Positions 34,468 to 43,797 are shown, counted from the stretch's first letter. The stretch: 64,000 nt of DNA from Lysobacter_L cavernae (GCF_042648505.1 NZ_JBHRXK010000009.1:1-64000); one strand, 5' to 3'. Program-made: numbers and translations. The notes: generated from the sequence alone by a model not told the origin.

Positions 34468-35274
34468 TCAGCTGCGCAGGCCAATGCCGCGCTTGAGCAG
34501 CCACAGCCCCAGCGCGGCCAGCGCGGCGGCGAAGCCCAGCATCAGCGCGTAAGCCACCCACAGTGGCACGTCGGACACGCCGAGCAGGCCGTAGCGGAAC
34601 GCGTTGACCATGTAGAAGATCGGGTTGGCGTGGGTCATCGCCTCGGCCCACGGCGGCAGCAGCTTGACCGAATAGAACACGCCGCCCAGGTAGGTCAGCG
34701 GGGTGAGGATGAAGGTCGGCACGATGGCGATGTCGTCGAACTTCTTGGCGTAGGCCGCGTTGACGAAGCCGGCCAGCGAGAAGATCGTCGCGCCCAGCAA
34801 CACCGTGGTGAAGGTCACCAGCGGGTGCGGCACGCGCACCTTGGTGAACGCCATCGCGATCACCAGCACGATCGCGCCCACCATCAGGCCACGCAGCACC
34901 GCGCCGGCGACGTAGCCGGTCAGGATCACCCAGTTCGGCATCGGGCTGACCAGCAGCTCCTCGATGTGGCGGCCGAACTTGGCGCCGAAGAACGACGAAC
35001 TGATATTGCCGTAGCTGTTCTGGATCACGCTCATCATCACCAGGCCGGGGACGATGAAATCCATGTACTTGATGCCGTCCATGGTGCCCACGCGCGAGCC
35101 GATCAGGCCGCCGAAGATCAGGAAGTACAAGGTCATGGTGATCGCCGGCGGCACCAGGGTCTGGCCCCAGATGCGCAGGATGCGGCTGACCTCGCGCCGC
35201 ACGATGGTGCCCAGCGCGACGAGGTTGCGCTGGGCGACGGTGGGTTCATCGGCGGTGGTGACGACCTGGTTCAT
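34468..35274 (-). CDS. ABC-2 type transporter permease (YadH-like)
   Basis: A 268-residue ABC-2 permease with about six hydrophobic helices (ILRIWGQTLVPPAITMTLYFLIFGGLIG, YVAGAVLRGLMVGAIVLVIAMAF, LGATIFSLAGFVNAAYA and others). The block FGAKFGRHIEELLVSPMPNW and LTPLTYLGGVFYSVKLLP match the YadH family. It partners the ATP-binding protein whose gene overlaps its start by four bases. Substrate unknown. Confidence 0.93.
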   Translation of the reverse strand: MNQVVTTADEPTVAQRNLVALGTIVRREVSRILRIWGQTLVPPAITMTLYFLIFGGLIGSRVGTMDGIKYMDFIVPGLVMMSVIQNSYGNISSSFFGAKFGRHIEELLVSPMPNWVILTGYVAGAVLRGLMVGAIVLVIAMAFTKVRVPHPLVTFTTVLLGATIFSLAGFVNAAYAKKFDDIAIVPTFILTPLTYLGGVFYSVKLLPPWAEAMTHANPIFYMVNAFRYGLLGVSDVPLWVAYALMLGFAAALAALGLWLLKRGIGLRS

Positions 35275-36266
35275 GCGACCTGCTCCGGCGGCGTCTGGGC
35301 GGTGCTGTCCTGCGCATTCTCGCCGGTCAGGCGCACGAACAGTTCTTCGAGGCGGTTGGACTTGGTGCGCATCGAACGCACGCGGATGCCGGCCTCGCCG
35401 AGCACGGCGAACACGCGGTTGAGATCCATCGCACGCGGCATCTCGATGTCGAGGGTGTGGTCATCGCTGGCCAGCAGCGTGGTGCCTTCGATCGCCGGCA
35501 GCTCCGCCGGCAGTTGCCCGTCGATGTCGAGCAGGAAGCCCTCGACGTCGAGCTTGGCCAGCAGCGCCTTCATCGGCCCCTGCTCGACGATGCGGCCGCG
35601 GTCGATGATGGCCAGGTTGCGGCACAGGCTCTCGGCTTCTTCCAGGTAATGCGTGGTCAGGATGATGGTGGTGCCGGCGGCATTGATATCCTTGAGCGTC
35701 TTCCACATGCCGCGGCGGATCTCGATGTCGACGCCGGCGGTGGGCTCGTCGAGGATCAGCAAGCGTGGTCGCGTCATCATGGCGCGGGCGATCATCAGCC
35801 GCCGCTTCATGCCGCCGGAGAGCGTGCGGCTCATCATCTGCGCCTTGTCCCACAGGTGGGCGCGCTTGAGCTCGACCTCGGCGCGCACCAGGGCTTCAGC
35901 GCGCGGAACGCCGTAGAAACCGGCGTAGTTGACCAGGATGTCGAGCGGCTTCTCGAACATGTTGAAGTTCAGCTCCTGCGGCACCAGGCCGATCAGGCGC
36001 ATCGCCGCGTCGCGCTGGCGGGCCAGGTGGACGCCGAAGATCGACACCGAACCCGCGGACAGGTTGACCAGCGAGCTGACGATGCCGATCAGGGTGCTCT
36101 TGCCAGCGCCGTTGGGGCCGAGCAGGGCGAAGAAATCGCCCGGGGCGACGTCGAGCGAGACGCCCTTGAGCGCCTCGACGCGGTTGCCGTAGGTCTTGCG
36201 CAGATCGCGCACGGACAGCGCGGGAGCGGTGGAAACCGCGGTGGGACTATCGACTGCACGGGTCAT
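35271..36266 (-). CDS. ABC transporter ATP-binding protein (YadG-like)
   Basis: A 331-residue ATPase. The Walker A motif is LGPNGAGKST near residue 48, the Q-loop is in VPQELNFNMFE, the signature is LSGGMKRR and Walker B is LLILDEPTAGVD. A C-terminal extension of about 90 residues follows the ATPase domain. The ATG at 36266 was preferred to a longer frame that begins in gene-free DNA. It is translationally coupled to the permease gene and divergent from fpr. Confidence 0.93.
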   Translation of the reverse strand: MTRAVDSPTAVSTAPALSVRDLRKTYGNRVEALKGVSLDVAPGDFFALLGPNGAGKSTLIGIVSSLVNLSAGSVSIFGVHLARQRDAAMRLIGLVPQELNFNMFEKPLDILVNYAGFYGVPRAEALVRAEVELKRAHLWDKAQMMSRTLSGGMKRRLMIARAMMTRPRLLILDEPTAGVDIEIRRGMWKTLKDINAAGTTIILTTHYLEEAESLCRNLAIIDRGRIVEQGPMKALLAKLDVEGFLLDIDGQLPAELPAIEGTTLLASDDHTLDIEMPRAMDLNRVFAVLGEAGIRVRSMRTKSNRLEELFVRLTGENAQDSTAQTPPEQVA

Positions 36267-36444
36267 GGACAACGCCTGCGCCGCGAGCCGCGCGGCGATA
36301 AACGGTAGTATAGGCGGCCCCGTGGCGGCACTGCGGCCACACACTGTTGCAGCTTTCGCTGCATCACGCCGCCGCAGATCCACGCCGCTCCAGATCATCG
36401 CCGCCCGATCACCGCCCACAGATCACCGCTTCCAAGAATCCGCC

Positions 36445-37200
36445 GTGGCCATCCAGCACTTCCCGCTCAAGCTCGTCTCGCGCCGCATGCTGGCCCCCAC
36501 GGTCGGCCACTACACCTTCGTGCGCGACGACGGCCAGCCGCTGGACTTCATCCCCGGCCAGTTCATCCAGGTGCATTTCACCTACGCCGACGGCACCGCG
36601 ACCAAGCGCAGCTACTCGCTGGCGACGATCCACGACCACGCGCTGGGCCCGGGCGAGGCGGTGGAGATCGCGGTCAGCTACGTGGCCGGCGGCGCGGCGA
36701 CGGCGTTGTTCGAAGGGCTGGAGGCCGGCGGACAGGTCGATGCCAGCGGACCGTTCGGCCGTTTCTGCCTGATGCCCGCCGACAGCAACGCCCGTTACCT
36801 GCTGATCGGCACCGGCACCGGCGTGACCCCGTACCGGGCGATGCTGCCGCAGCTGGAGGCGATGATCCGCGAGCGCGGCATCCAGGTGGTGCTGCTGTTC
36901 GGCGCGCGCACGCCGGCCGAGTTGCTCTACGGCGACGAGTTCCGCGCCTTCGCCGACAAGCACCCGCAGAATTTCCGCTTCGTGCCGTGCTTGTCACGCG
37001 AGTTGCCCGCTGACCCGCATCCAGACGTGCGTCATGGCTACGTGCAGCAGTTTCTCGAGGAGTTCGGCCCCAACGCGGCCGGCGACATCGCCTACCTGTG
37101 CGGCAATCCGAACATGGTCGATACCTGCTTCGAGGCGCTGAAGGGCTACGGCCTGCCGGTGCCGCAGATCCGCCGCGAGAAGTACGTCAGCAGCAAATAA
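36445..37200 (+). CDS. fpr: ferredoxin--NADP reductase
   Basis: A 251-residue bacterial-type ferredoxin/flavodoxin-NADP reductase. The FAD motif is RSYSLAT, the NADP-binding blocks are IGTGTGVTPYRAML and YLCGNPNMV, and the C-terminus is REKYVSSK. It moves electrons between NADPH and ferredoxin or flavodoxin. The start is GTG at 36445 (MAIQHFPLKLVSRR when translated), the usual length for this family. The last 30 bases of the gene and about 25 beyond are copied again at 37290-37346. Confidence 0.93.
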   Translation: MAIQHFPLKLVSRRMLAPTVGHYTFVRDDGQPLDFIPGQFIQVHFTYADGTATKRSYSLATIHDHALGPGEAVEIAVSYVAGGAATALFEGLEAGGQVDASGPFGRFCLMPADSNARYLLIGTGTGVTPYRAMLPQLEAMIRERGIQVVLLFGARTPAELLYGDEFRAFADKHPQNFRFVPCLSRELPADPHPDVRHGYVQQFLEEFGPNAAGDIAYLCGNPNMVDTCFEALKGYGLPVPQIRREKYVSSK

Positions 37201-37346
37201 ACGCCCGCGACGGATCCCCGGCCACGCGCAGCGCGCGTGGCGCTCGTTCGCCCGCGAGGCGGTGCCCCGCAAGCCCGGCCTCACTTGCCCGCCGCGAGAA
37301 GTACGTCAGCAGCAAATAAACACCTGCGGCGAATCCCCAGCCACGC
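37171..37346 (+). repeat. direct repeat of the fpr 3' end
   Basis: CGCCGCGAGAAGTACGTCAG (37171-37190) with the following AGCAAATAAAC, the fpr stop and downstream sequence, recurs at 37290-37346, offset by about 120 bases, including similar ATCCCC/GCCACGC downstream sequence. The second copy encodes the last residues REKYVSSK without a gene. It looks like a local duplication of the gene end. Confidence 0.85.
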
Positions 37347-37461
37347 ACTCAAGCCGCAACCGCACCGCGCACAGTGCGACGATCACGGCGTTGGTCACAT
37401 CCGATCGCAGGCTCGCGTCTGTCATGCTGAAGGCGCTCTGCCTGATGGATGAGAGGGGACC

Positions 37462-38979
37462 ATGCGCACCACCCGAGTATCGACCGCCGCCCTCGCGGCG
37501 CTCCTGTTGCTGTCCGGCTGCGGCCAGGACACGGCCCGCAGCGACACCGCTGTCGCGGGCATCCGCCACTACGGCGCGCTCGCGTTCGAGCCGTGCACGC
37601 TGTCGAGTCCGTTGGCCGCGACGAGCATCGACGCGCAATGCACGACGTTCGACGTCGCCGAGAACCCGGCCGAGCCGGGCGGCCGCAAGATCGCCCTGAA
37701 CATCGCCTGGTTGCCGGCCAAGGACCAGGGCGGCGGCACCGCCGACCCGGTGTTCTTCCTTGCCGGCGGTCCCGGCCAGGCCGCGACCGAGCACGCCGCC
37801 ACGGTCGACATGGCCCTGCGCGAGGTACGCAAGCAACGCGATATCGTCCTGATCGACCAGCGCGGCACCGGCCGGCTCAGTCCGCTGACGTGCCGCGACG
37901 GCAACGGTCAACCGCTGAAGCCTGACGAGACCGACGCCAGCGCCGCGGCGATCGCTGCGTTCGCGCAGCGCTGCGCGCAAGCGCTGGCCGGCCGTGCCGA
38001 TCCGCGTCTGTACACCACCACCGAGGCGGTGGCCGATCTGGACGCGGTGCGCCGCGCGCTCGGCGTCGACCGCATCAACCTGGTCGGCGTGTCCTACGGC
38101 ACCCGCGTCGCCCAGCAGTACGCCGCGCGGCACCCGCAGCACACCCGTGCGCTGGTGCTCGACGGCGTCGCGCCCAACCCGCTGGTGGTCGGCGGTGAGT
38201 TCGCCCGCACCTTCGAGCGTTCGCTCGGGTTGCAGATCGCCCAGTGCCAGCAGCTGCCCAGCTGCAAGGCCCGCTTCGCCACCGATTTGCGCACCCAGCT
38301 GCGCGACCTGAAGACCCGCCTCGCTGACGCACCGGTGGTGGTCGAGTACCGCGACCCCACCAGCGGCGAGCACAAGCGCGACACGCTCGATGCCGAGACC
38401 GTGGTCGGCCTGACCCATCTGTTCTCGTACATGCCGCAGATGGCTTCGCTGCTGCCGGTGGTCATCGACGAGGCCGGGCACGGCCGCTACGCACCGCTGA
38501 TAGCGCTGGCGCAGATGATGTCGCGCGAGGTCGGCGGGCAGATGACGCACGGCATGCAGTGGTCGGTGATCTGCGCCGAGGATGCCGACCGCTATCGCGC
38601 CGACCCGGGTGACGCCGGCACCGTGCTCGGCAGCGAGGTGGCCACGGCGTTCTTCGCCGCCTGCACGCACTGGCCACGCGGTCAGCGCCCGGCCGACTTC
38701 AACCAGCCGCTGCAGTCCGACGTGCCGGCCTTGCTGCTGTCGGGCGAGATCGATCCGGTCACGCCGCCGAGCTACGGCGAGCAGGTGCTCGCCGGCCTGC
38801 GCAACGGCCGCCACCTGGTGCTGCGCGGCCAGGGCCACAACGTCAGCGGCATCGGCTGCCTGCCCAAGCTGGTCGGTCAGTTCATCGAATCGACCGACGC
38901 CAAACAGCTCGATGCCCATTGCCTCGACACGATCGGCTACGTGCCGCCGTTCACCAGCTTCAATGGCTGGGAACCGTGA
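37462..38979 (+). CDS. exported alpha/beta hydrolase, S33-type peptidase-like lipoprotein
   Basis: A 505-residue protein with a lipoprotein signal (ALAALLLLSGC, Cys near residue 20). The alpha/beta hydrolase fold shows the oxyanion region FFLAGGPGQAA, the block DIVLIDQRGTGRL, the nucleophile elbow GVSYGTRVAQQYA (Ser), the acid in LLLSGEIDPVTP and the His in RGQGHNVSGIGC. This arrangement matches tripeptidyl-aminopeptidase-like proteins of peptidase family S33. It probably trims peptides in the periplasm. The following ABC exporter genes start 43 bases downstream and may be cotranscribed. Confidence 0.9.
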   Translation: MRTTRVSTAALAALLLLSGCGQDTARSDTAVAGIRHYGALAFEPCTLSSPLAATSIDAQCTTFDVAENPAEPGGRKIALNIAWLPAKDQGGGTADPVFFLAGGPGQAATEHAATVDMALREVRKQRDIVLIDQRGTGRLSPLTCRDGNGQPLKPDETDASAAAIAAFAQRCAQALAGRADPRLYTTTEAVADLDAVRRALGVDRINLVGVSYGTRVAQQYAARHPQHTRALVLDGVAPNPLVVGGEFARTFERSLGLQIAQCQQLPSCKARFATDLRTQLRDLKTRLADAPVVVEYRDPTSGEHKRDTLDAETVVGLTHLFSYMPQMASLLPVVIDEAGHGRYAPLIALAQMMSREVGGQMTHGMQWSVICAEDADRYRADPGDAGTVLGSEVATAFFAACTHWPRGQRPADFNQPLQSDVPALLLSGEIDPVTPPSYGEQVLAGLRNGRHLVLRGQGHNVSGIGCLPKLVGQFIESTDAKQLDAHCLDTIGYVPPFTSFNGWEP

Positions 38980-39022
38980 GCCGCGTGCTCGCGCACCGCG
39001 CGCCCAGCCAAGGACCGAACCC

Positions 39023-39769
39023 ATGATCATCGCAAACGATTTGCACAAGGCCTTCAAGGCCAAGACCGGCACGGTGAAGGCCGTCGACGGCGTCCACTTC
39101 GAGGCGCGCGACGGTGAGATCACCGGCCTGCTCGGCCCCAACGGTGCCGGCAAGACCACCACCTTGCGCATGCTCTACACGCTGATGAAACCCGACGCCG
39201 GCCAGGTGCTGGTCGACGGCATCGATGCCGCGCGCGACCCCGCCGCGGTGCGGCGCGCGCTCGGCGTGCTGCCCGATGCGCGCGGCGTGTACAAGCGCCT
39301 GACCGCGCGCGAGAACATCGCCTACTTCGGGCAGCTGCACGGCCTGTCGAAGGACGTGATCGCGCAGCGCACGCGCACGTTGTCGACGGCGCTGCAGATG
39401 GACGACATCCTCGACCGCCAGACCGAAGGTTTCTCGCAGGGCCAGCGCACCAAGACCGCGATCGCGCGGGCGCTGGTGCACGACCCGAAGAACGTGATCC
39501 TCGACGAGCCAACCAATGGCCTGGACGTGATGACCACGCGCGCGATGCGCGGCTTCCTGCAGCAACTGCGCAGCGAGGGCCGCTGCGTGATCTTCTCCAG
39601 CCACATCATGCAGGAGGTCGCGGCGCTGTGTGACCGCATCGTCATCATCGCCAAGGGCCAGGTGGTCGCCGCCGGCAGCGCCGAGGAGCTGCGCGCGCAG
39701 ACCGGCGAGGCCAACCTCGAGGATGCCTTCGTCAAGGCCATCGGCTCCGAGGAGGGCCTGCACGCATGA
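39023..39769 (+). CDS. ABC transporter ATP-binding protein (NatA-like)
   Basis: A 248-residue ATPase. Walker A is LGPNGAGKTT (about residues 36-45), the signature is FSQGQRTK, Walker B is NVILDEPTNGLD and the switch His is in IFSSHIMQEV. It resembles NatA, the ATPase of Na+-exporting ABC systems, and partners the NatB-like permease whose start overlaps its stop by four bases. Ion specificity is not shown by sequence. The ATG at 39023 was preferred; a longer frame runs through the peptidase gene. Confidence 0.93.
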   Translation: MIIANDLHKAFKAKTGTVKAVDGVHFEARDGEITGLLGPNGAGKTTTLRMLYTLMKPDAGQVLVDGIDAARDPAAVRRALGVLPDARGVYKRLTARENIAYFGQLHGLSKDVIAQRTRTLSTALQMDDILDRQTEGFSQGQRTKTAIARALVHDPKNVILDEPTNGLDVMTTRAMRGFLQQLRSEGRCVIFSSHIMQEVAALCDRIVIIAKGQVVAAGSAEELRAQTGEANLEDAFVKAIGSEEGLHA

Positions 39770-40968
39770 CCGCCCACGCCAACAAGAGCAACGCCTTCGC
39801 CACGCTGTGGGCGGTGATGCGCAAGGAGCTGCGCGACATCTCGCGCGACCGCCGCACCCTGGCGCTGGCGCTGCTGCTCGGTCCGCTGCTGTACCCGCTG
39901 CTGATGATCGGCATCGGCTCCCTGGCCGAGAGCCGCACCAAGACCCAGCTCGACCAGGTGCTGGAGGTGCCAGTGGCCGATCAGGAGCGGGCGCCGAACC
40001 TGATCGCATTCCTGGCCACGCAAGGCATCAAGGCGACGCCGGCACCGCGCGACCTCGACGCCGCCATCGTCCGCCAGGACATCGACGTCGGCCTGCGCAT
40101 CCACAGCCACTACGACCGCGATTGGCGTGACGGCCAGCCGGCCCTGGTCGAGATCGTGCAGGACAGCACCCGCCGCAATGCCGAGATCCCGATCGCGCGC
40201 CTGCGTGCGGCGCTGGCCGCCTACCGCGACCAGGTCGGTGCATTGCGCCTGCTCGCGCGCGGTATCGACCCCTCGGTCACGCGCGCACTCACCATCGGCA
40301 ACCGCGACCTCGCCAGCGAGGACGCCAAGCGCGGCCTGATGCTGTCGTCGATCCTGCCGTACCTGCTGATCCTGATGTCGTTCCTCGGCGGCGCCTACCT
40401 GATCATGGACGCCACCGCCGGCGAGCGCGAACGCCAGTCGCTGGAACCGCTGCTGGCCACGCCGGCCGGACGCGGCGCGATCGTCAGCGGCAAGATCGCC
40501 GCGGCCTGCGTGCTTGGCCTGCTGTCGCTGCTGCTGACCCTGCTCGCGTTCAAGCTCAGCGCGCAGATGGCGACGGGCGTGGCCAAGATGCTCGACGTGC
40601 GCTTCGCCGCGATCGGCAAGATGCTGCTGATCCTGGTGCCGATGCTGTTCATCGGCACCACGCTGCTGACCTACCTGTCGGCCGCGGCCAAGAGCATGAA
40701 GGAGGCGCAGAGCCACATGACCTGGCTGATGCTGCTGCCGATGATCCCGACGATCGCGCTGGCGGTGAACCCGATCAAGACCCAGCTGTGGCAGTTCGCG
40801 GTGCCGTTCCTCGCGCAGAACCAGCTGCTGCTCAAGGTGATCCGCGGCGAGGTCATCGATGCCCAGGTCTGGGCGATCTACCTGGCCGCCGGCTTCGGCC
40901 TCGCCGCACTGCTATGGGTCGCCGCGGTGCGACGCTACCACCAGGAGCGGTTGGCGATCTCTGGTTGA
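39766..40968 (+). CDS. ABC transporter permease (NatB-like)
   Basis: A 400-residue ABC-2 permease. One N-terminal helix (TLALALLLGPLLYPLLMIGIG) is followed by a large soluble extracytoplasmic domain (residues 60-185) and a C-terminal cluster of five or six helices (SILPYLLILMSFLGGAYLIM and others), which is the NatB layout. The motif ERQSLEPLLATPAGRGAIVSGK between helices is typical. Coupled to the ATPase gene. A palindrome and a terminator follow. Confidence 0.92.
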   Translation: MTAHANKSNAFATLWAVMRKELRDISRDRRTLALALLLGPLLYPLLMIGIGSLAESRTKTQLDQVLEVPVADQERAPNLIAFLATQGIKATPAPRDLDAAIVRQDIDVGLRIHSHYDRDWRDGQPALVEIVQDSTRRNAEIPIARLRAALAAYRDQVGALRLLARGIDPSVTRALTIGNRDLASEDAKRGLMLSSILPYLLILMSFLGGAYLIMDATAGERERQSLEPLLATPAGRGAIVSGKIAAACVLGLLSLLLTLLAFKLSAQMATGVAKMLDVRFAAIGKMLLILVPMLFIGTTLLTYLSAAAKSMKEAQSHMTWLMLLPMIPTIALAVNPIKTQLWQFAVPFLAQNQLLLKVIRGEVIDAQVWAIYLAAGFGLAALLWVAAVRRYHQERLAISG

Positions 40969-40970
40969 GG

Positions 40971-40999
40971 CATCGCGCAAGCCATTGGCTTGCGCGATG
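40971..40999. repeat. 29-bp perfect palindrome after natB
   Basis: CATCGCGCAAGCCA (40971-40984) is mirrored exactly by TGGCTTGCGCGATG (40986-40999) with a single central base. It starts two bases after the permease stop codon. There is no T-run, so it is not a standard terminator; it may be a protein-binding dyad or an mRNA end-protecting hairpin. Confidence 0.7.
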
Positions 41000-41097
41000 G
41001 CGAACGCCGAAGCATGGAACGCACAGGACCGGTGACTGGGTACGCACAGGGATGTGCACACCGCCGCGATCAGGTCGCGATCCATCTGCAAGACCAC

Positions 41098-41127
41098 AAA
41101 AAAGCCCGGCCTGCGCCGGGCTTTTTG
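41098..41127. terminator. bidirectional terminator
   Basis: AGCCCGGC (41103-41110) pairs with GCCGGGCT (41115-41122), with A residues before and T residues after. It lies between the convergent ABC permease and TonB-family genes and can end both transcripts. Confidence 0.88.
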
Positions 41128-41146
41128 CTACGCGGCGGCCGATCGC

Positions 41147-42184
41147 TCAACCGCCCTCGGGGTTGAACCCGATCGTGCGGCGCGTCGTCACCGGCGCCCC
41201 CACCGGCTGGAAGCGCCACTTGCGCACCGCATTGACCGCCTCGCGGTCAAACACACGCGCCGGGTTGGAGCGCACCACGCGCGCGGCGGTGACCGAGCCG
41301 TCGGTGCCGACGGTGAACTCGACCTGCACCTCGCCCGACTGGCCGGCGCGCAAGGCCTCCGGCGGATAACGCGGCGCCGGTGTCGATACCGCCCGCAGGT
41401 CGCTGGCGTTGGCGGTCGGCGATGCCGCCACCTGACGCTCGGCCGCGCGTTGCTCGGCCGCACGCTGTTCCGTGGCCCGCTGTTCGGCGGCGCGCTGCTC
41501 GGCGGCCTTCTCCGCCGCCTGCTTGCTGGCTGTTTCCTTCTCGTTGGCCTGTTGCGTGGCCAACTGCCTGGCGGCCTGATCCTGCTGCTTCTTCTGGTCC
41601 TCAAGGCGCTTCTTCTCGAGTTCGACCTGCCTCTTGGCCTCTTCCTCGGCGGTCAGCTGCTGCTGCGCCGCGCGCTTGCTCACCGCATCCTGCTGCGCGG
41701 TGATGCTGCTCTTCAGGCGCGCCAGCGCCGGATGCTGGGCATCGGCCTTCTCCAGCAGCGCGGCCAGGCGCTGGGCTTCGCTGAAGTCCTCGCGGTTGAC
41801 GCTCTGCTCGGTGGCGATGACCGTCATCGGCAGCAGGTCGGTCAGCGCGCTCGACACCGCCGCATCCCCCGGCGCCTTGTCGCGCAGCGCCAGGTAGTAC
41901 TCGACCGCGTTGTCCTCGGCCGGTGCGTACAGGCGGTTCTCGCTGTAGGCCTTGCGGGCGGCCTCGCGCAGCTGGTCGGCGGTCATCGCCGTGACCTTGG
42001 CCGACACGGCGGTGTCCGCCGTCACCGCCGGCGCAGCAGCGGTGGCGACCGGGGCCGCCGCGCCTTCCTGCGCGGGCGGTTCTTTCTGGCAGGCGGCCAG
42101 CGCGCAGCCCAAGGCCAGCGCGACGGACCACTGCGATACCACGGACAGCCGGCGCGGACGCCGGGCTTTCGGATTTACGATCAT
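41147..42184 (-). CDS. TonB-C domain lipoprotein with coiled coil
   Basis: A 345-residue protein. The N-terminus has a signal with a lipobox-like LGCALAAC (Cys near residue 32). A long Gln/Glu/Lys/Ala-rich helix follows, probably a coiled coil (about residues 150-250, with repeats of the EQRAAEQRA type). The C-terminus is a TonB-C-like domain (APRYPPEALRAGQSGEVQVEF, VVRSNPARVFDREAVNAVRKWRF). Unlike TonB it is probably a lipoprotein and lacks a Pro-rich spacer. Start at 42184 gives MIVNPKARRPRR, a better N-terminus than a longer frame. Function unknown. Confidence 0.85.
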   Translation of the reverse strand: MIVNPKARRPRRLSVVSQWSVALALGCALAACQKEPPAQEGAAAPVATAAAPAVTADTAVSAKVTAMTADQLREAARKAYSENRLYAPAEDNAVEYYLALRDKAPGDAAVSSALTDLLPMTVIATEQSVNREDFSEAQRLAALLEKADAQHPALARLKSSITAQQDAVSKRAAQQQLTAEEEAKRQVELEKKRLEDQKKQQDQAARQLATQQANEKETASKQAAEKAAEQRAAEQRATEQRAAEQRAAERQVAASPTANASDLRAVSTPAPRYPPEALRAGQSGEVQVEFTVGTDGSVTAARVVRSNPARVFDREAVNAVRKWRFQPVGAPVTTRRTIGFNPEGG

Positions 42185-42343
42185 TGGCAAAGCTCCCCTG
42201 AAGTGCGCTGTCACGAGCGCACGACACTTAAATCACGCCAGCGCACCGCGTTTGTCAAGCGGTCGACTGCGGAGCCTACCATCGACGCGGCCCCGTGCCG
42301 AAACCCGCACGCGCGGCGCCCTGTTCCGTGCTGCCCCCGCGCG

Positions 42344-43699
42344 TCACTTGCCGATGCAGAAACTGGCGAAGATGTGCCCGAGCAGGTCATCGGCGCGGAC
42401 CCGGCCGGTGATTTCGCCGAGGGCATCGTGGCCGGCGCGCAGCGCCTCGGCGGCGAGGTCGAGCACCTCGTGCTGCAGGTGCACGCGGGCGTCGTCGAGT
42501 TCGTCGCGGGCGCGCAGCAGGGCGTCGACGTGGCGCGTGCGGGCAGTGAACGCGCCGTCGGTCGCGTCACCGCCCGCGCCGAGGGCAAGCGTGCGCAGGC
42601 GGGCGTGCAGGGCCTCGAGCCCGGCGCCGGTGTGCACGGACACGCGCATCTCGTCCTCGCCCAGCACTACCTCGCCGGCGCCGCGGTCAGCGAGCAGGTC
42701 GGCCTTGTTGTGCAGCCACAACCGCTGCGGCACGTCGGCAATCGCCTCGGCCACGGCGGCGCGGCCGGCAGCCGGGTCGCGCGCGTCGAGCACGACGATC
42801 GCCAGGTCGGCGCGGGCGAGTTCGGCGTAGGCGCGGCGCATGCCCTCGCGCTCGATCGTGTCGCCGCCCTCGCGCAGGCCGGCGGTGTCGACCAGGGTCA
42901 GTTCGACGCCGTCGCTGCGGATGGTCTCGTGCAGCAGGTCGCGGGTGGTGCCGGCGATGTCGGTGACGATGGCGCGCTCGCTGCCGGCCAGGGCATTCAA
43001 CAGCGAACTCTTGCCGGCGTTGGGCGGACCGACGATCACCGCGTGCAGGCCGTCGCGCAGGCGGCGGCCGCGTTCGGCCGCACTCAGCAGCGCGTCCAGG
43101 TCGTGGCCGAGCCGGTCGAAGCGCGCGCGCAGGGCGCCGCCGCCGAGCGTGTCGAGCGGCTCGTCGGCGAAGTCGATCGCGGCCTCGACGTGGACGCGGA
43201 TCGCCAGCAGCTCGGCCGCGAGCGCCTCGACCCGGCGCGAGAATTCGCCGTCGAGCGCACGCCGCGCGGCGCGGGCGGCGCGGGCATCACCGGCCGCGAT
43301 CAGGTCGGCCACCGCTTCGGCCTGGGCCAGGTCGAGGCGGCCTTCGAGGAAGGCGCGCTCGCTGAACTCGCCGGGACGGGCATGGCGCGCACCCAGCGCG
43401 ACGCAACGGGTGACCAGTTCGTGCAGCACCGCCGGACTGCCGTGCGCCTGCAGCTCGACCACGTCCTCGCCGGTATAGCTGGCCGGCCCGGCGAAGTACA
43501 GCGCGATGCCGTCGTCGAGCACCGCGCCGGCGGCATCGTGGAAACGCACGTGGTGGGCGTGGCGCGGCGTCAGCGCGCGCGCGCAGACCACTTCGGCGAT
43601 CTCTTTCGCGCGCGGCCCCGACAGGCGCACGATGCCGACGCCGCCGGCGCCGGGCGCGGTGGCGATCGCGGCGATGGTGTCGCGGGCGATGTCGGTCAT
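42344..43699 (-). CDS. mnmE: tRNA modification GTPase MnmE
   Basis: A 451-residue MnmE (TrmE). With MnmG it installs the aminomethyl-type group on wobble uridines of tRNA. The N-terminal folate-binding domain begins TIAAIATAPGAGGVGIVRLSG. The G domain has G1 GPPNAGKSS, G3 DTAGLREGGD and G4 NKAD. The C-terminus ends in the conserved FCIGK with the functional Cys. Start at 43699 is the standard one. The gene follows yidC, separated by a hairpin terminator, as in many gammaproteobacterial origin regions. Confidence 0.97.
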   Translation of the reverse strand: MTDIARDTIAAIATAPGAGGVGIVRLSGPRAKEIAEVVCARALTPRHAHHVRFHDAAGAVLDDGIALYFAGPASYTGEDVVELQAHGSPAVLHELVTRCVALGARHARPGEFSERAFLEGRLDLAQAEAVADLIAAGDARAARAARRALDGEFSRRVEALAAELLAIRVHVEAAIDFADEPLDTLGGGALRARFDRLGHDLDALLSAAERGRRLRDGLHAVIVGPPNAGKSSLLNALAGSERAIVTDIAGTTRDLLHETIRSDGVELTLVDTAGLREGGDTIEREGMRRAYAELARADLAIVVLDARDPAAGRAAVAEAIADVPQRLWLHNKADLLADRGAGEVVLGEDEMRVSVHTGAGLEALHARLRTLALGAGGDATDGAFTARTRHVDALLRARDELDDARVHLQHEVLDLAAEALRAGHDALGEITGRVRADDLLGHIFASFCIGK

Positions 43700-43749
43700 G
43701 GCGCGATGTTCGCAGATACGCGGTGGTGAAAACATGCAGTGCTGTAAGC

Positions 43750-43777
43750 ACGAAGCCCGCCGGAGGGCGGGCTTCGT
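43750..43777. terminator. hairpin terminator between yidC and mnmE
   Basis: ACGAAGCCCGCC (43750-43761) pairs exactly with GGCGGGCTTCGT (43766-43777) around a GGAG loop. There is no long T-run, so it may be leaky. Confidence 0.7.
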
Positions 43778-43797
43778 CAAGTCGACACGGCCAAGGC

